Source: Cyclina sinensis (taxonomy: Eukaryota; Mollusca; Bivalvia; Venerida; Veneridae). Taken from it: 64,000 nucleotides of DNA. Shown here piece after piece: positions 12,621 through 23,619 of this stretch. The notes under the pieces are model-generated. The model was given only the letters and a program-made list of their open reading frames with translations. It did no database searches and was not told the origin of the DNA. The DNA lies in contig JAAONU010000001.1 of the NCBI GenBank assembly GCA_012932295.1, positions 36,177,449 through 36,241,448 of the forward strand. The letters run 5' to 3'. The position numbers were made by a program, and so were the translations under genes. Within the stretch, counting starts at the first letter, position 1; each line of letters starts with the position of its first letter.

Positions 12621-12639
12621 TGTCAAGGTTACAAAACAA

Positions 12640-13119
12640 GTGATGTGGAAACGTTTGCTGTGCTTGTTCAACTCAGAATTCAACGACAGCGTTCTAATGA
12701 CACCATATGATGTAACGTTCACCTAGGAGTCTTATGTTTATTTGATAAAACAGTGACGTCATATTTTAGCATAGCGTTCATCAGGATACAGACATTCTTG
12801 AGGTTTTACATAAATCTAATAGCAGGAAGGCATTTCATTTAGATATACAACATAGACAGGTATTGAAATTGTACATCTGCCTCGGCATAGTTACAGTGTT
12901 TTTCTGTTGCAACATGATATATAAAAAGTGAGTGTTTAATATTAGCTTTAAATTCACAAGAAAAAGTCTTAAACCACTAAATTGTGCACTTTTGTGTATA
13001 TACATTGGAAAAAAGTTTGATGTTATGGAAAAGTCTACGTTATATTTTGCCAGTCTTCGCATAATTATTGTAATTCCTCGGGACTTTCTGCCATAATTGC
13101 TGTATCGTCTGCATACAGT

Positions 13120-13122
<3 letters not shown>
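12640..13122. other. Non-coding, nothing recognised
   Basis: No open frame with family similarity, no terminal repeats that I can pair. Confidence 0.4.

Positions 13123-13194
<72 letters not shown>
13123..13194. repeat. (AT)n microsatellite, 72 bp
   Basis: Uninterrupted AT run of 36 units. The minus-strand frame that reads it as alternating Tyr-Ile is not a gene. Confidence 0.97.
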
Positions 13195-13196
<2 letters not shown>

Positions 13197-13628
13197 AAAA
13201 CATAATTTAGAAATTAAGTCAGTTATACAACAGTTTAGTTGAAGTTTTAATACCGCAATATATTTTACAACATTATATCATTTCCAAACTAAATTAGTTC
13301 AGTACAAAGAAAAACTGTTAACAATAACAGCATTGCATGTTGAAATTAGACGAAAAGGGTTTCTTTCTTTTTTTTATTTTCTGATATAATTGTAAACCTT
13401 TAACGGGGAATTTCCTATACGAATAAAGCTAGACTTTGAATTTCGAAATATTTCTATTACATTGTTTAATATACGGCTTACATAAGGATTTATTTGTAGA
13501 AATCATACTTATAATAAATAGTATTGAAACCGCCCCTTGAAGATCTTGTACATGTCGCTGAAAATGTCTGGTTCCAATATTTATCATCGCATATTGTTTT
13601 ATACAGATATATCACAAGCATACTAATA

Positions 13629-15640
13629 GGACGTTGGCAGTAGCAGTACGCAGTAGTAGTTGGCAGTAGAAATTAAATCAAACGTGAAGTTGGCAGTAGC
13701 AGTAACAGCAGTAGCAGTAGGCAAAACGTGAAGTTGGCAGTAGCAGTAACAACAGTAGCAGTGGGCAAAACGTGAAGTTGGCAGTAGCATTAACTGTAGT
13801 AGCAGTAAAGAAAACGTGAAGCTGCAGTAGTAGTAACAGCAGTAGCAGAAGGCAAAACGTGAAGTTGGCAGTAGCAGTAACAACAGTAGCAGTGGGCAAA
13901 ACGTGAAGTTGGCAGTAGCATTAACTGTAGTAGCAGTAAAGAAAACGTGAAGCTGCAGTAGTAGTAACAGCAGTAGCAGTAGGCAAAACGTGAAGTTGGC
14001 AGTAGCATAAACTGTAGTAGCAGTAAAGAAAACGTGAAGTTGGCAGTAGTAGTAACAGCAGTAGCAGTGGGCAAAACGTGAAGTTGGCAGTAGCATTAAC
14101 TGTAGTAGCAGTAAAGAAAACGTGAAGCTGCAGTAGTAGTAACAACAGTAGCAGTGGGCAAAACGTGAAGTTGGCAGTAGCATTAACTGTAGTAGCAGTA
14201 AAGAAAACGTGGAGTTGGCAGTAGCAGTAACAACAGTACAGTAGCAGTAGGAAAAAACGTGAAGTTGGCAGTAGCAGTAATAGCAGTAGCAGTAGGCAAA
14301 CGTGAAGTTGGCAGTAGCAGTAACAACAGAGCAGTAAGCAAAACATGAAGTTGGCATTAGCATTAACAGCAGTAGCAGTAGGCAAAACGTAAAGTTGGCA
14401 GTAGCAGTAACAACAATAGCAGTATACAAAACGTGAAGTTGGCAGTAGCAGTAACAACAGTAGCAGTAGGCAAAACGTGAAGTTGGCAGTAGCAGTAATA
14501 GCAGTAGCAGTAGGCAAACGTGAAGTTGGCAGTAGCAGTAACAGCGGAGCTGTAAGCAAAACGTGAAGTTGGCAGTAGCAGTAGCAGTAGGAAACTCTGA
14601 AAGTCTGCGAGTGTTTGAAACAGTAATAGACCGGTGCGATCGAGCCATGAGGGTCCCTAGACTTTCTAGATTGGCACCAAAATTCCTGAAAGTCTGAAAA
14701 AAAGTCAGAAACAGTGGCAGACCGTAACAATGTACTCCGGAAGGTGCCTTTACACCAAAAATGACATTTTCTCGATTTTGGCACTAAAATTCCTGAAAGT
14801 CTGCGAGAGGATCAGAAACAGTTGTAGACCGGTAAAATTGACTCGGAAGGATCGCTAGATCTCAAAAATTATATTTTCCCGATTGGCACCAAAATTCCTG
14901 ATAGTCTGCAAGAGTGTCAGAAACTGTCGCAGATCGGTAAAATCGACTCGGGAAGGTTCTTAGACATCAAAAAAGTCATTTTCTTGATTGGCACCAACAT
15001 TTTTGAAAATCTGCGAGAGTGTCAGAAACAGTGACAGACCGGTTAAATCGACGCGAAAGTGTACCTAGACTTTAAAAATTACATTTTCCCGATTGGTACC
15101 GAATTTCCTGAAAGTCTGTGAGTGTCAGAAACAGTCGCAGACCGTTTAAATCGACCCAGAATGGTTTTTTGACCTTAAAATGGACATTTTCCCGATTGGC
15201 ACTAAAATTCATGAAAATCTGCAAGAGTGTCAGAAACAGTCGCAGACCTACGCAGTAGTCTCGGGAGGGTCTGTTGATGTTAAAACATGTTTTATTTTCA
15301 TTGAAACTTTCCAGACTTTTAAGACTTTCCTACTGCTACTGCTCGCACTGCTACTGGGAACTTTACGTTTCGCCTACTGCTACTGCTGTTACTGCCAGCT
15401 TCACGTTTTCTTTACTGCTACTGCCAACTTCACGTTTTGACTACTGCTACTGCTGTTACTACTACTGCAGCTTCCCGTTTTCTTTACTGCTACTGCAGTT
15501 AATGCTACTGCCAACTTCACGTTTTGCCTACTGTTACACTGTTACTACTACTGCCAGCTTCACTTTTCTTTACTGCTACTGCTGTAACTGCTACTGCCAA
15601 CTTCATATTTTTCAACTGTTGCGTACTGCTACTGGTCACT
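13629..15640. mobile_element. Foldback element: inverted minisatellite arms around a tandem-repeat core
   Basis: The left arm (13629-14591) is about 20 units of a 44-45 bp repeat with AACGTGAAGTTGGCAGTAGC and GCAGTAACAACAGTAGC blocks. The right arm (15331-15640) is the same repeat inverted, about 7 units. Both outer ends carry CAGTAGCAGTACGCA, and both arms meet the core at a shared GTAGGAAA..TCT..AAAGTCTG junction. The core (14592-15290) is about six ~105 bp direct repeats, each with GATTGGCACCAAAATTCCTG and GTGTCAGAAACAG-type segments. This inverted-arm, tandem-filled architecture is that of foldback elements (such as Galileo, itself a P-superfamily derivative). No transposase lies inside. 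I could not identify a clear target-site duplication. Long frames across the arms on both strands are repeat artefacts. Confidence 0.8.
14592..15290. repeat. ~105 bp tandem repeats, about six units
   Basis: The TCCTGAAAGTCTG-type segment recurs near 14684, 14792, 14897, 15002, 15107 and 15210, giving spacings of 108, 105, 105, 105 and 103. Units are diverged from one another. Confidence 0.85.
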
Positions 15641-15899
15641 TTCTAATGCATGGTACTTCGGTTTAACTACTTACCCAAAAGGCAATTACAATGTTGCTGT
15701 GTTAGTCGAGGAGTGGGGATGGAAATCATGACCAATTAATTACTATGTATTAACCACTGGAGCCTAGACCACTGATCAACACCTCTTTTTTAAAAAAAAA
15801 ATTTATTAATATACTGTAGCAGCTGTTATTTTTTCATTACGGGACCCAGCTTAGTTCTTTAATAGTGGTTTTCCGCGAAATTTTCATGGCAAATAGATA

Positions 15900-16085
15900 G
15901 GCGCTTGGGGGTAATAATCGACTACCCGTTGTGACCGGACCAACTACTCACCGTGAATTTTTTTTAATTGTGATACAGACGTGATCTTTTATAAACTTTT
16001 ATCTGAAACACATACACTTATCAAATCAATTAAAAACTTCCGGCAAAACGTCCTTTCAAAAATATATAATTCTACTGTGTATATA
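15900..16085 (+). repeat. Left terminal inverted repeat of the 8.8 kb transposon
   Basis: Matches the reverse complement of 24537-24732 with a few substitutions and one short length difference. Shared blocks include TAATAATCGACTACCCGTTG, GTGATCTTTTATAAACTTTT and CATACACTTATCAAATCAAT. Confidence 0.92.
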
Positions 16086-16548
16086 AATTTCTTTATTATA
16101 TACCTATAAATTTTCTTTCTAAAAACACGCAAATCTAGAAGCGCGAATACGCTTCGACGGATAGAAATCCATATTATGTTAGTGTCAAATACGGAACCAT
16201 ATATGGAAGCGCCGGACTATTTTGCTTGGTTGGCTCCCATTCTTGTTGTGCGTGACGTAGTATTTGGAAGCGGGAACCGATACTGCATGTACCTTGCGGG
16301 GAATCCATTTCTATTTTTAGTAACGAAATTCCCCCGTCAAAAAATATAAACAAACATAATTTAACGAGTTTTATTGAATTCTATTACAATTTTTTAACAT
16401 AAAAATCCATAAATTGTGCCCTTCTATCAAAATCTTATGAATACACACAAATAAGTTCCATCTTATTAGAGAATCTTCGTGATTTTAACTACGTCGTCTG
16501 CAACTGTTTACATGTATCTACAGTAGGTCATGTTGCAAAGCTTTTTAA

Positions 16549-16703
16549 ACTCATTTATTTTACATCGATTGCGATACAAGTTCTTACAACTTAGATTCAT
16601 CACGCTCGGTGACTGCTTCCTGGGTTTCATACCAGTATTCGCGCAGCGGGGAGGAATGTGAAGATCATGAGAGAATCTCGCCTCTGACGGGATTCGAACC
16701 CGC
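16549..16703 (-). mobile_element. tRNA-derived SINE, head truncated (minus strand)
   Basis: On the minus strand it starts at the B box (GCGGGTTCGAATCCCGTC) and runs through GGCGAGATTCTCTCATG, CTGGTATGAAACCCAGGAAG and CTTGTATCGCAATCGATGTA to an AAATAAATGAG end. It matches the more complete copy at 53816-54025 almost base for base but lacks the A box. It lies inside the 8.8 kb transposon, so it inserted after that element. Confidence 0.8.
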
Positions 16704-16927
16704 AAAGCTGATGTATTCATCAGCTATTCATCATTTTATTTTTCAATGATATTTTTGTTTGTGAAATAAAAGTTCAGTAAATTGAATCATTTTGTCTTTT
16801 TTGTTGTCTATATTTTTTTGAAGCTATTTAATTATTATTTTCATCGGTTTATATATAGGGGGTTCAACAAAGAAAGACAAAGTGGTATAACTCAGGACTG
16901 ATATGAGTGACTAACTCTGTATAATTA

Positions 16928-17212
16928 ATGAAAAGGGATGTATCTCATCAAAATACTTTAATAACTACCTTGCCACACAATGCATTACTAAAGTTTCAAT
17001 ACATGTTATACAGAAATATATACATACATCTAATTATGTATAATGTATATTACAGGTTAAGAGACAATATTTCTATGTCTGACAATGGAAAAAAAATTAT
17101 CTGTCAGATATTCAAAAAAAAGCTCCATGGACAGTTAATATCTAAGGCCATAGCTTTGGCCATGAAAAATGAATTTAAAGGTTTAATTTTCAAAGTTGTT
17201 CGTAACAATTAG
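16928..17212 (+). pseudogene. Possible upstream remnant of the transposase gene
   Basis: A 94-codon frame rich in Lys, Asn and Ile lies just upstream of the recognisable transposase region, on the same strand. I see no THAP or C2H2 zinc-binding pattern in it. It may be a degraded N-terminal part of the transposase, or chance. Confidence 0.2.
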
Positions 17213-17446
17213 TACTGGGCTAAAATCACACACATCTATATGGGGGTTGAATGGAAGCAGAAGTCATGTGATCCTCCACATGTAAACAACAATATCTGTG
17301 AAAGTACTTCTGATGGTGTTTTGCAAGATCATTTTTATACTAGAGTTCTCAGATAAGCCCACCTGAAAAATCAAAGAATATAACAGTTGATAATATCTGC
17401 ACCTCTAATAGTGCAAAAATAGATCATTCATTCATATGTAAAATTA

Positions 17447-18970
17447 GTGGAATCTGATCATGAGGGCTTAACAAATGTACTACAAAATGTAATTTCATCA
17501 AATATACTTGATAAGATGAAAATGCTGTTAAAATCTCAACTGAATTTGGATAAAAATGAACCTAAGGGACGCAGGTGGAACCCAGAGATAATAAGATTCT
17601 GTCTGACACTGTATTGCAGATCACCAAAAAACTATGAATTTTTGTCCAAAAGTGGATACTTGGTATTACCATCATCAAATCAGATCAGAGGGTATCAAAA
17701 TGTTGCAGATCTGCAAGCTGGTTTTAATACTGATGTATTGCAATGGATGAGAATTGAGGCTGAAATTCAGAAAGTGCCACTAGAGGGGTATGAAGGGGGG
17801 CTGCTTATAGATGAGATGTCAATTCAAGAAGATCTTCAATTGAAAAAAAGTTCAAGATGAGTTGCATTTGATAGGTTTTGTGGAATGCTGTCTAGAGAAG
17901 AATATTTCAATAAACTGTCTGGAAAAAATGATTTAAAGTTGGCATCACATGTTTTACAGTTATTGTTTATAGGACACAGTGGCTTCAGATTACCAGTTGT
18001 ACATTATCCTACAACACAGACAAGCCCACATGAAATGTACCTCATTATCTGGCAGTGCATAAAATTGTTATCTTTTTATGATTTAATGTAACCTATGTTA
18101 GTCTTGATGGTGCACAGTCAAATAGAGTGTTAATGAAAATATTTGTACTAGAAAATAACACAATATCAACTATGAGTTTCTCAAATATATTTGACCAAAA
18201 ATTGCCAAGAATTACTATAATTGTGAATTACTCGCATATGATCAAAAAATAGAAACAACATTTCAAAGAGTGGCAATACATCTGCCTGTAAAAGTCGGTT
18301 GAAATTTAGAGGTACATGTTTGGGACCATTGGATAGATGCTTATAAATGGGGCATATCTACCAACACTTAAAAAATTCATCAAAAACTTACACAGGATCA
18401 TTTTTATCTCAATTCTCAATTAAAAATGAGGAACAAAAAAGCAGAGGAGGTACTGGATTCTAATATGCTTCACTTAATAGAGGAATACAGAGATACCCTT
18501 GACCGTAACCATGCTCCTGAATTTGAAAGCAGCACTGAGTTGTTAAAAAAATCTCAGATAGTAAAAATATTTAGAGATAGCAGAGCAATCAGGCACTATG
18601 AGGCTTGATGAGTTGCGAAAGGTTCTAAAGTGGTTTAGAAATTGGAAACAGGAAATAAAAGACAAACACCTTACAAATAAAGAGAAAGAGAAGTGTCTTA
18701 TATCTTTCCAGACAAGAGAAGACATTGTCTCCTGCTTGCTAGGATTTGACGAACTCTGTAGAGATATATTTTAGAGATCATTTTGGTCCATTGTACCTCA
18801 AAGAATAAACAGTGATGCCATAGAGAACATTTTTTCGCAACAGCACGGAATTCATAATGGTGCCAAAACCAACCCTGACTTATTGTAGAGCTACAAATGC
18901 TATCATTCTTGGGCAACAACTATATTAAGAAAGAGTAATGCAGATGCTTATGCTGGGGACCAAAAAAAGG
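17447..18970 (+). pseudogene. P-superfamily (P-element/THAP9-type) transposase, broken
   Basis: Pieces in different frames line up in the order expected for the RNase H-like core of P-type transposases. First comes R-R-W-N-P-E-I-I-R-F-C-L with an L-P-S-S-N-Q turn, then G-G-L-L-I-D-E-M-S-I-Q-E-D-L with the first catalytic Asp (about 17800-17835). A 69-codon piece at 17885-18091 contains A-S-H-V-L-Q-L-L-F and H-Y-P-T-T-Q. After a one-base loss in a T run near 18085 comes Y-V-S-L-D-G-A-Q-S-N-R, with the second Asp (~18095-18130). Later there is W-D-H-W-I-D-A-Y-K-W (~18320), then the 18426-18608 piece, and I-N-S-D-A-I-E-N-I-F followed by G-I-H-N-G-A (~18800-18870), holding the expected catalytic Glu. 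At least three frameshifts and several stops make it inactive. An N-terminal DNA-binding domain was not identified. The E-N-I-F block with a downstream N-P is what I recall for this family; profile searches were not possible. Confidence 0.82.
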
Positions 18971-19759
18971 AATCCACTGCAAGAAATCAACAGAAATCAG
19001 TAGGTATGTAGACATGTCTTTTTGTTCGTATTGTGCAAAACTGAAAACAAAATCATGTTTGTTAATATACATGAAGTTTAGATGTTATATTTTATTTGTT
19101 TAGCCCATAAAAGGATAATGTCTGCTTGGTCTTGTTAGCAATAAAATTTTAAGTTCCAATAATGCACTGGCGGTCAAAATCAGTGTTTAATACCTACATA
19201 ATACTGATACACGTATGTATAATTATGCTTGATTAATATCTAACTTTAATGAGTAATACAGAGCATTTGCAACTAGGCTGTACATATATGTAAAGCCGTG
19301 AATAAATGCTTAAATAAGGCAAATCTGAGATTTTAGTCATAAGCAGCAAGAGTTGTTACAAAATTTCTTCAACCAATACTTAGCATTATCATAATTTATT
19401 ATTAAATATGAATATTTATACTTCATCAAGGTTAGAAAATATTCTGACTTAAACTGAAACATACTGAATTAAAGACCCACTTTTGTTTGACATAGTAAAT
19501 ATATAATAATTTATGTGAGTAAGTCTACATGAATATCTCTCACCATGCAGAATAAATTAATGCCTTAATACCTACGAAACGTGTATTTATAAATTCTAAT
19601 GACAATGAAACTTATTATTTTTCTTAGTTGCATTCTATGAATCCAAAGCTTCACTTCTCCGGTTATAGGTATTATTTTATAAACAGTGTTTGGTAAACAC
19701 AGTGTTTGTTAAAACAAGTTTGATACTTGTTTGAGGGTTCAATATTACAACTTATTTTT
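18971..19759. other. Transposon interior, nothing recognised
   Basis: AT-rich sequence between the transposase remnant and the inserted repeat. No coding similarity seen. Confidence 0.4.
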
Positions 19760-21867
19760 AGCTCACCTGAGCACAAAGTGCTGAGGATGAGCTTTTCTGA
19801 TCAGTCTTTGTTCGTCGTTCGTCGTCCGTCCGTCGTCAACTTTTCATTCAAACGACATCTCCTCTGAAACCAATGGGGCAAATTTAATGAAACTTGCCTG
19901 GGATGTTCCTTGCATGAAGCTCTACCAAGATTGTTCAAATGGTTCTGGTCCATTGCATTTCTGGTTCACTGGAGCTAAAAATAGATTTTATAAGTTGGAT
20001 CTTTGAAAATCTTCTTCTCCGAAACCACAAGGCCTGGAGCTTTGATATTTGGTATGAAGCATCATCTAGTGGACCTCTACCCCAGGGGTCAGTTGATTTT
20101 ACATAGAGTTATATAGGGAAAACTTGAAAATCTTCTTGTCAGAAACAAGAAGGCCTAGTGTTAAGGTATTTGGTATGTAGCATTGTCTAGTGGACCTCTA
20201 CCAAGTTTGTTCAAATCATGGCCTCTGGGTCAAAAAAGGCCCCGCCCCGGGGGTCACTTGTTTTACATAGAGTTATATAAGATCTTTAAAAATCTTCTTG
20301 TCAGAAACCGTAAGTTATAGAGCTTAGATATTTGGTGTGTAGCATTGTCTAGTGGACTTCTACCAAGTTTGTTCAAATCATGGCCTCTGGGTCAAAAATG
20401 ACCCCGCCACAGGGGTCACTTGTTTTACATAGAGTTATATAGGAAAAACTTGAAAAATCTTCTTGTCAGAAACCGTAAGTTATAGAGCTTAGATATTTGG
20501 TGTGTAGCATTGTCTAGTAGACCTCTAGCAAGTTTGTTCAAATCCAGGCCTCTGGATCAAATATGACCCCGTCCCAGGGGGTCACTTGTTTTACATAGAG
20601 TTATATAGGAAAATCTTAAAAAATCTTCTTGTCAGAAACCGTAAGTTATAGAGCTTAGATATTTGGTGTGTAGCATTGTCTAGTGGACTTCTACCAAGTT
20701 TGTTCAAATCATGGCCTCTGGGTCAAAAATGGCCCCGCCTCAGGGGTCACTTGTTTTACATAGAGTTATATAGGAAAAACTTTAAAAATCTTCTTGTCAG
20801 CAACTGTAAGGCATAGAGCTTATATATTTGGTGTGTAGCATTGTCTAGTGGACCTGAACTAAGTTTGTTAAAATCATAGCCACTGGGTCAAAATAGGCCC
20901 AGCCCCAGGGGTCCCTTGTTTACATAGAGTTATATAGGAAAAGGTTTTAAAAATCTTCACAGAAAAAACCATAAGGCTTAGAGTTTAGATATTTTGTATG
21001 AAGCCATGTCTAGAGTACCTCTACCAAGTTTGTTCAAGTCATGGACCCTAGGTCAAAAATGGCCCCGCTCCAGGGGTCACATGTTTAACAGAGAGTTATA
21101 TAGGAAAAACTTTAAAAATCTTCTTGTCATAAACAACAAGGCCTAGAGTTAAGATATTTGGTGTGCAGCATTATCTAATGGACCTCTATCAAGTTTGTTC
21201 AAATCATGGCCCCTTGGTCGAAATAGACCCCGCCCTAGCGGTCACATGTTTTACATAGAATAATATAGGAAAAACTTAAAAAATCTTCTTGTCAGAAACC
21301 ACAAGGCTTAAAGTTAAGATATTTGGTATGCAGCATTGTCTAGTGGACCTTTACCAAGTTTTTTAGAAAAATGTCCCTGGGGTCACTATTTGCCCCGCCC
21401 GAGTGGTCACAAGTTTTAAATAACAATATAAAAGAAAATCTTTAAAATTCTTCTTGTCTGAAACCACAAGGCCTAGAATTTTAAAATTTTGCACGAAGCA
21501 AGCTTTATCAAGCTTTTTCAAATTATTAAATTAGGTTAAAGGTCACGGAGGCTAAAAGTAAATTTATCTACTGTACCTCATAGAGCCTTCATTTATAGAC
21601 CAATATCTTTGATATTCAGTATAAAGGTTCCTTGCATGGACCTCTACCCATGGGTAGGGTTTGAGGTCACTGGGTCAAGGTCACCATAGCTTATAATAGA
21701 TATTTCTACTTTCTGTCATAGAGCCTTTATTTATTGACTGATATTTTACATATTTGGTTTGTAGGCACTTACATATTTCCAGTTAAAAAATGAAATACTG
21801 CTTAACAGCAAACCTGCAGCCAAAGTACTCAGGTGAGCGATCCAGGGCCATCATGGCCCTCTTGTTT
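19760..21867 (+). mobile_element. Bivalve interspersed repeat with AGCTCACCTGAGC / GGGCCATCATGGCCC ends (full-length)
   Basis: Opens with AGCTCACCTGAGCAC, passes a CGTCGTCCGTCCGTCGTC tract, and closes with CTCAGGTGAGCGAT then GGGCCATCATGGCCCTCTTG. The interior is a tandem series of ~165-180 bp units, each with AATCTTCTTGTCAGAAAC, a GCATTGTCTAGTGGACCTCT-type segment and GGGTCACTTGTTTTACATAG. The CACCTGAGC/CTCAGGTG pair acts as a subterminal inverted repeat. No protein is encoded. Relatives lie at 54281-55303 (same strand, left end missing) and 56694-57670 (opposite strand). It is nested inside the 8.8 kb transposon. Confidence 0.85.
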
Positions 21868-21965
21868 AGTTTGTTGTGTTTTTTTCTGACAGATGGTATC
21901 AGAGGCTTATTGATTAAGTTCATTAATATTGCCTAATTATTGAAACTACATACCTTCATTTACTA

Positions 21966-22996
21966 ACAAAGTGGACAGGTGAAGACTGCATCTGAGCTTG
22001 AGAAATAGTCCCAGTCTTCATCATTTTGTAAATGAACACAGCACCTATGGAACCACTTCAAACATGAGTCGCATCATACTGAATCCTCCACATCTCAAAA
22101 TATACCACATACAGGACACTGCTCACTGTCATCACCTTCTGTCTCTAACATTTTTGATTTTGACTGTTTTCTTTTCTTTCCCTTACCCCGCTTTCCTTTA
22201 GTCAACTGTAGTGTTCGTTCTTTATGAGCAACTTTCCTATGTTTGGCTACTAGCTTTTCCTTAGGTCCTGAATCTTTTTCATGTGAACATTTCCACTGTA
22301 AGTGACCCTTCATTTAAATTTTCAGTAACTAGTTCAGTACTGTGGGATGTTTCTGTTACTGGTCCAGTACTGTGGGATGTTTCTGGTACTGGTACAGTAC
22401 TGTAGGATATTCCTGGTACTGGTACAGTACTGTGGGATGTTTCTGGTACTGGTTAAGTACTGTGGGATGTTTCTGGTACTGGTTCAGTACTGTTGGATGT
22501 TCTTGGTACTGGTTCAGTGCTGGTAAATGTAACTGATACTGTTCCAATGTTGTAAGATGTTACTCTGGTACTGTTTCAGTACTGTGATGTGTGACTGGAC
22601 AGGTACTGTTAATCCTGATCCTGGAGTTTGTTCTGAGTCATCTCCTGTTGCACTTTGTAACAGTCCAGAACTTTCATCAAAACATCTGGATTTATAATAC
22701 GGATGCAAGTATCATTAAAAAACTGTACAGTTTCTCTCCTAAGTCTTTTTTGTGCTTCTGCTTGGCATTTCTGTACCATAGGCTTTCAGTAATAACTGCA
22801 GTTCTGCCTTTTTGTAAGTGGAATAGAACTCTTTACCAGGCTGTACCATAGCTTTAAGTTTAAAATGTGAAGTTTGTTTTGAAGGAGATTTATCTGTCTT
22901 TATAAACTTAATTGATACACATTCAGTTTTCTTCTTTTCAGCTTTCTCAAGCACTTTTTTCCTCAGTGCTACTCTTTTCTCTCTTTTGATTATCAT
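21966..22996 (-). pseudogene. SAP-like / PHD-finger protein of the transposon, disrupted
   Basis: The frame from 22996 has a Lys/Arg-rich start and then Y-S-T-Y-K-K-A-E-L-Q-L-L-L-K-A-Y-G, which resembles a SAP-type helix-turn (weak call). A Gln/Tyr-rich stretch follows, built from 10-residue repeats (30 bp DNA units, 22320-22590). At the far end (22118-21966) lies a PHD-type zinc finger: C-P-V-C, then C-D-S-C-L-K-W-F-H, then C, and finally C-P-L-C. Two in-frame TGA codons (22097-22095 and 22076-22074) interrupt the finger, the second directly before C-D-S-C. Frame changes also separate the three parts. PHD fingers usually bind histone tails, so a chromatin-targeting role for the transposon is conceivable; that is inference. 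It lies just downstream of the helicase remnant on the same strand. Confidence 0.55.
22320..22590. repeat. 30 bp tandem repeat, about eight units
   Basis: Units of the type TGTGGGATGTTTCTGGTACTGG plus TTCAGTAC run head to tail. Period 30 keeps frames open; on the minus strand it reads as Q-Y-Q-K-H-P-T-V-L-N decapeptides, consistent with an expansion inside the SAP/PHD reading frame. Confidence 0.9.
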
Positions 22997-23619
22997 TATA
23001 TGAATGGAACATCATAACATGTAGTTTTTGTTCTGTTGATCTTATGCTTGGAATTTACAGATACATTAAATTGGTCATGATTTAATTTAAAGATATTAAG
23101 TACATTTTGTATGAACCCTTAGCCTGCTGACAAAATTTGTCGTCTGATCAAAAATGTCATCTGCTTCATGCAAAGTTTCCAACTTTTGCAAAATGCAGAA
23201 GAAATATTGTCGGAATGTCCAACAGCTTTGTTACTCAGTTTCTGATCTGGTTCCAAGCTGTTTAAAAAGTCCTTGCGTGTTCGCAACTAAGGCCACACAA
23301 AGAGTTAAATAACACAAAGCATGGATGCCAAATCAGCCTGCAATAATGTACATAATTGAGCTGCGTCACGCAAACACCAACCTTTAGCAATAGAGACAAG
23401 TTTGGATCAAGATTACCCTGTTCTGCTCGGAACTTGAAGCTGTTTTAGTCAGTAATCCTTTCTCAAGCTGTTCAACAAACAGATTTGATTCACTTTAGCA
23501 CAGGCTGATATGGTTCTAAACTGGTCACAGTTGCTTAAAAGCCTCTTTTTTACTTGACAAAGCCCATATACTGTCTATCCCACATTGAATTAACATAACG
23601 TACTTAAAGAAAACAGAAT
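22997..23619. other. Transposon interior between the PHD and helicase frames
   Basis: No clean frame. Sequence density suggests decayed coding DNA on the minus strand, but no family could be named. Confidence 0.35.

Noticed and set aside
12835..13203. 122-codon minus-strand frame
   Set aside because: Its start is the AT microsatellite read as Tyr-Ile; the remainder has no family similarity.
13623..14784. Long minus-strand frames (up to 341 codons) rich in Cys, Tyr and Leu
   Set aside because: They translate the GCAGTA-rich foldback arm. Several frames are open at once and the composition is purely that of the repeat.
15180..15666. Plus-strand frames over the right foldback arm
   Set aside because: Same repeat, inverted; no independent coding evidence.
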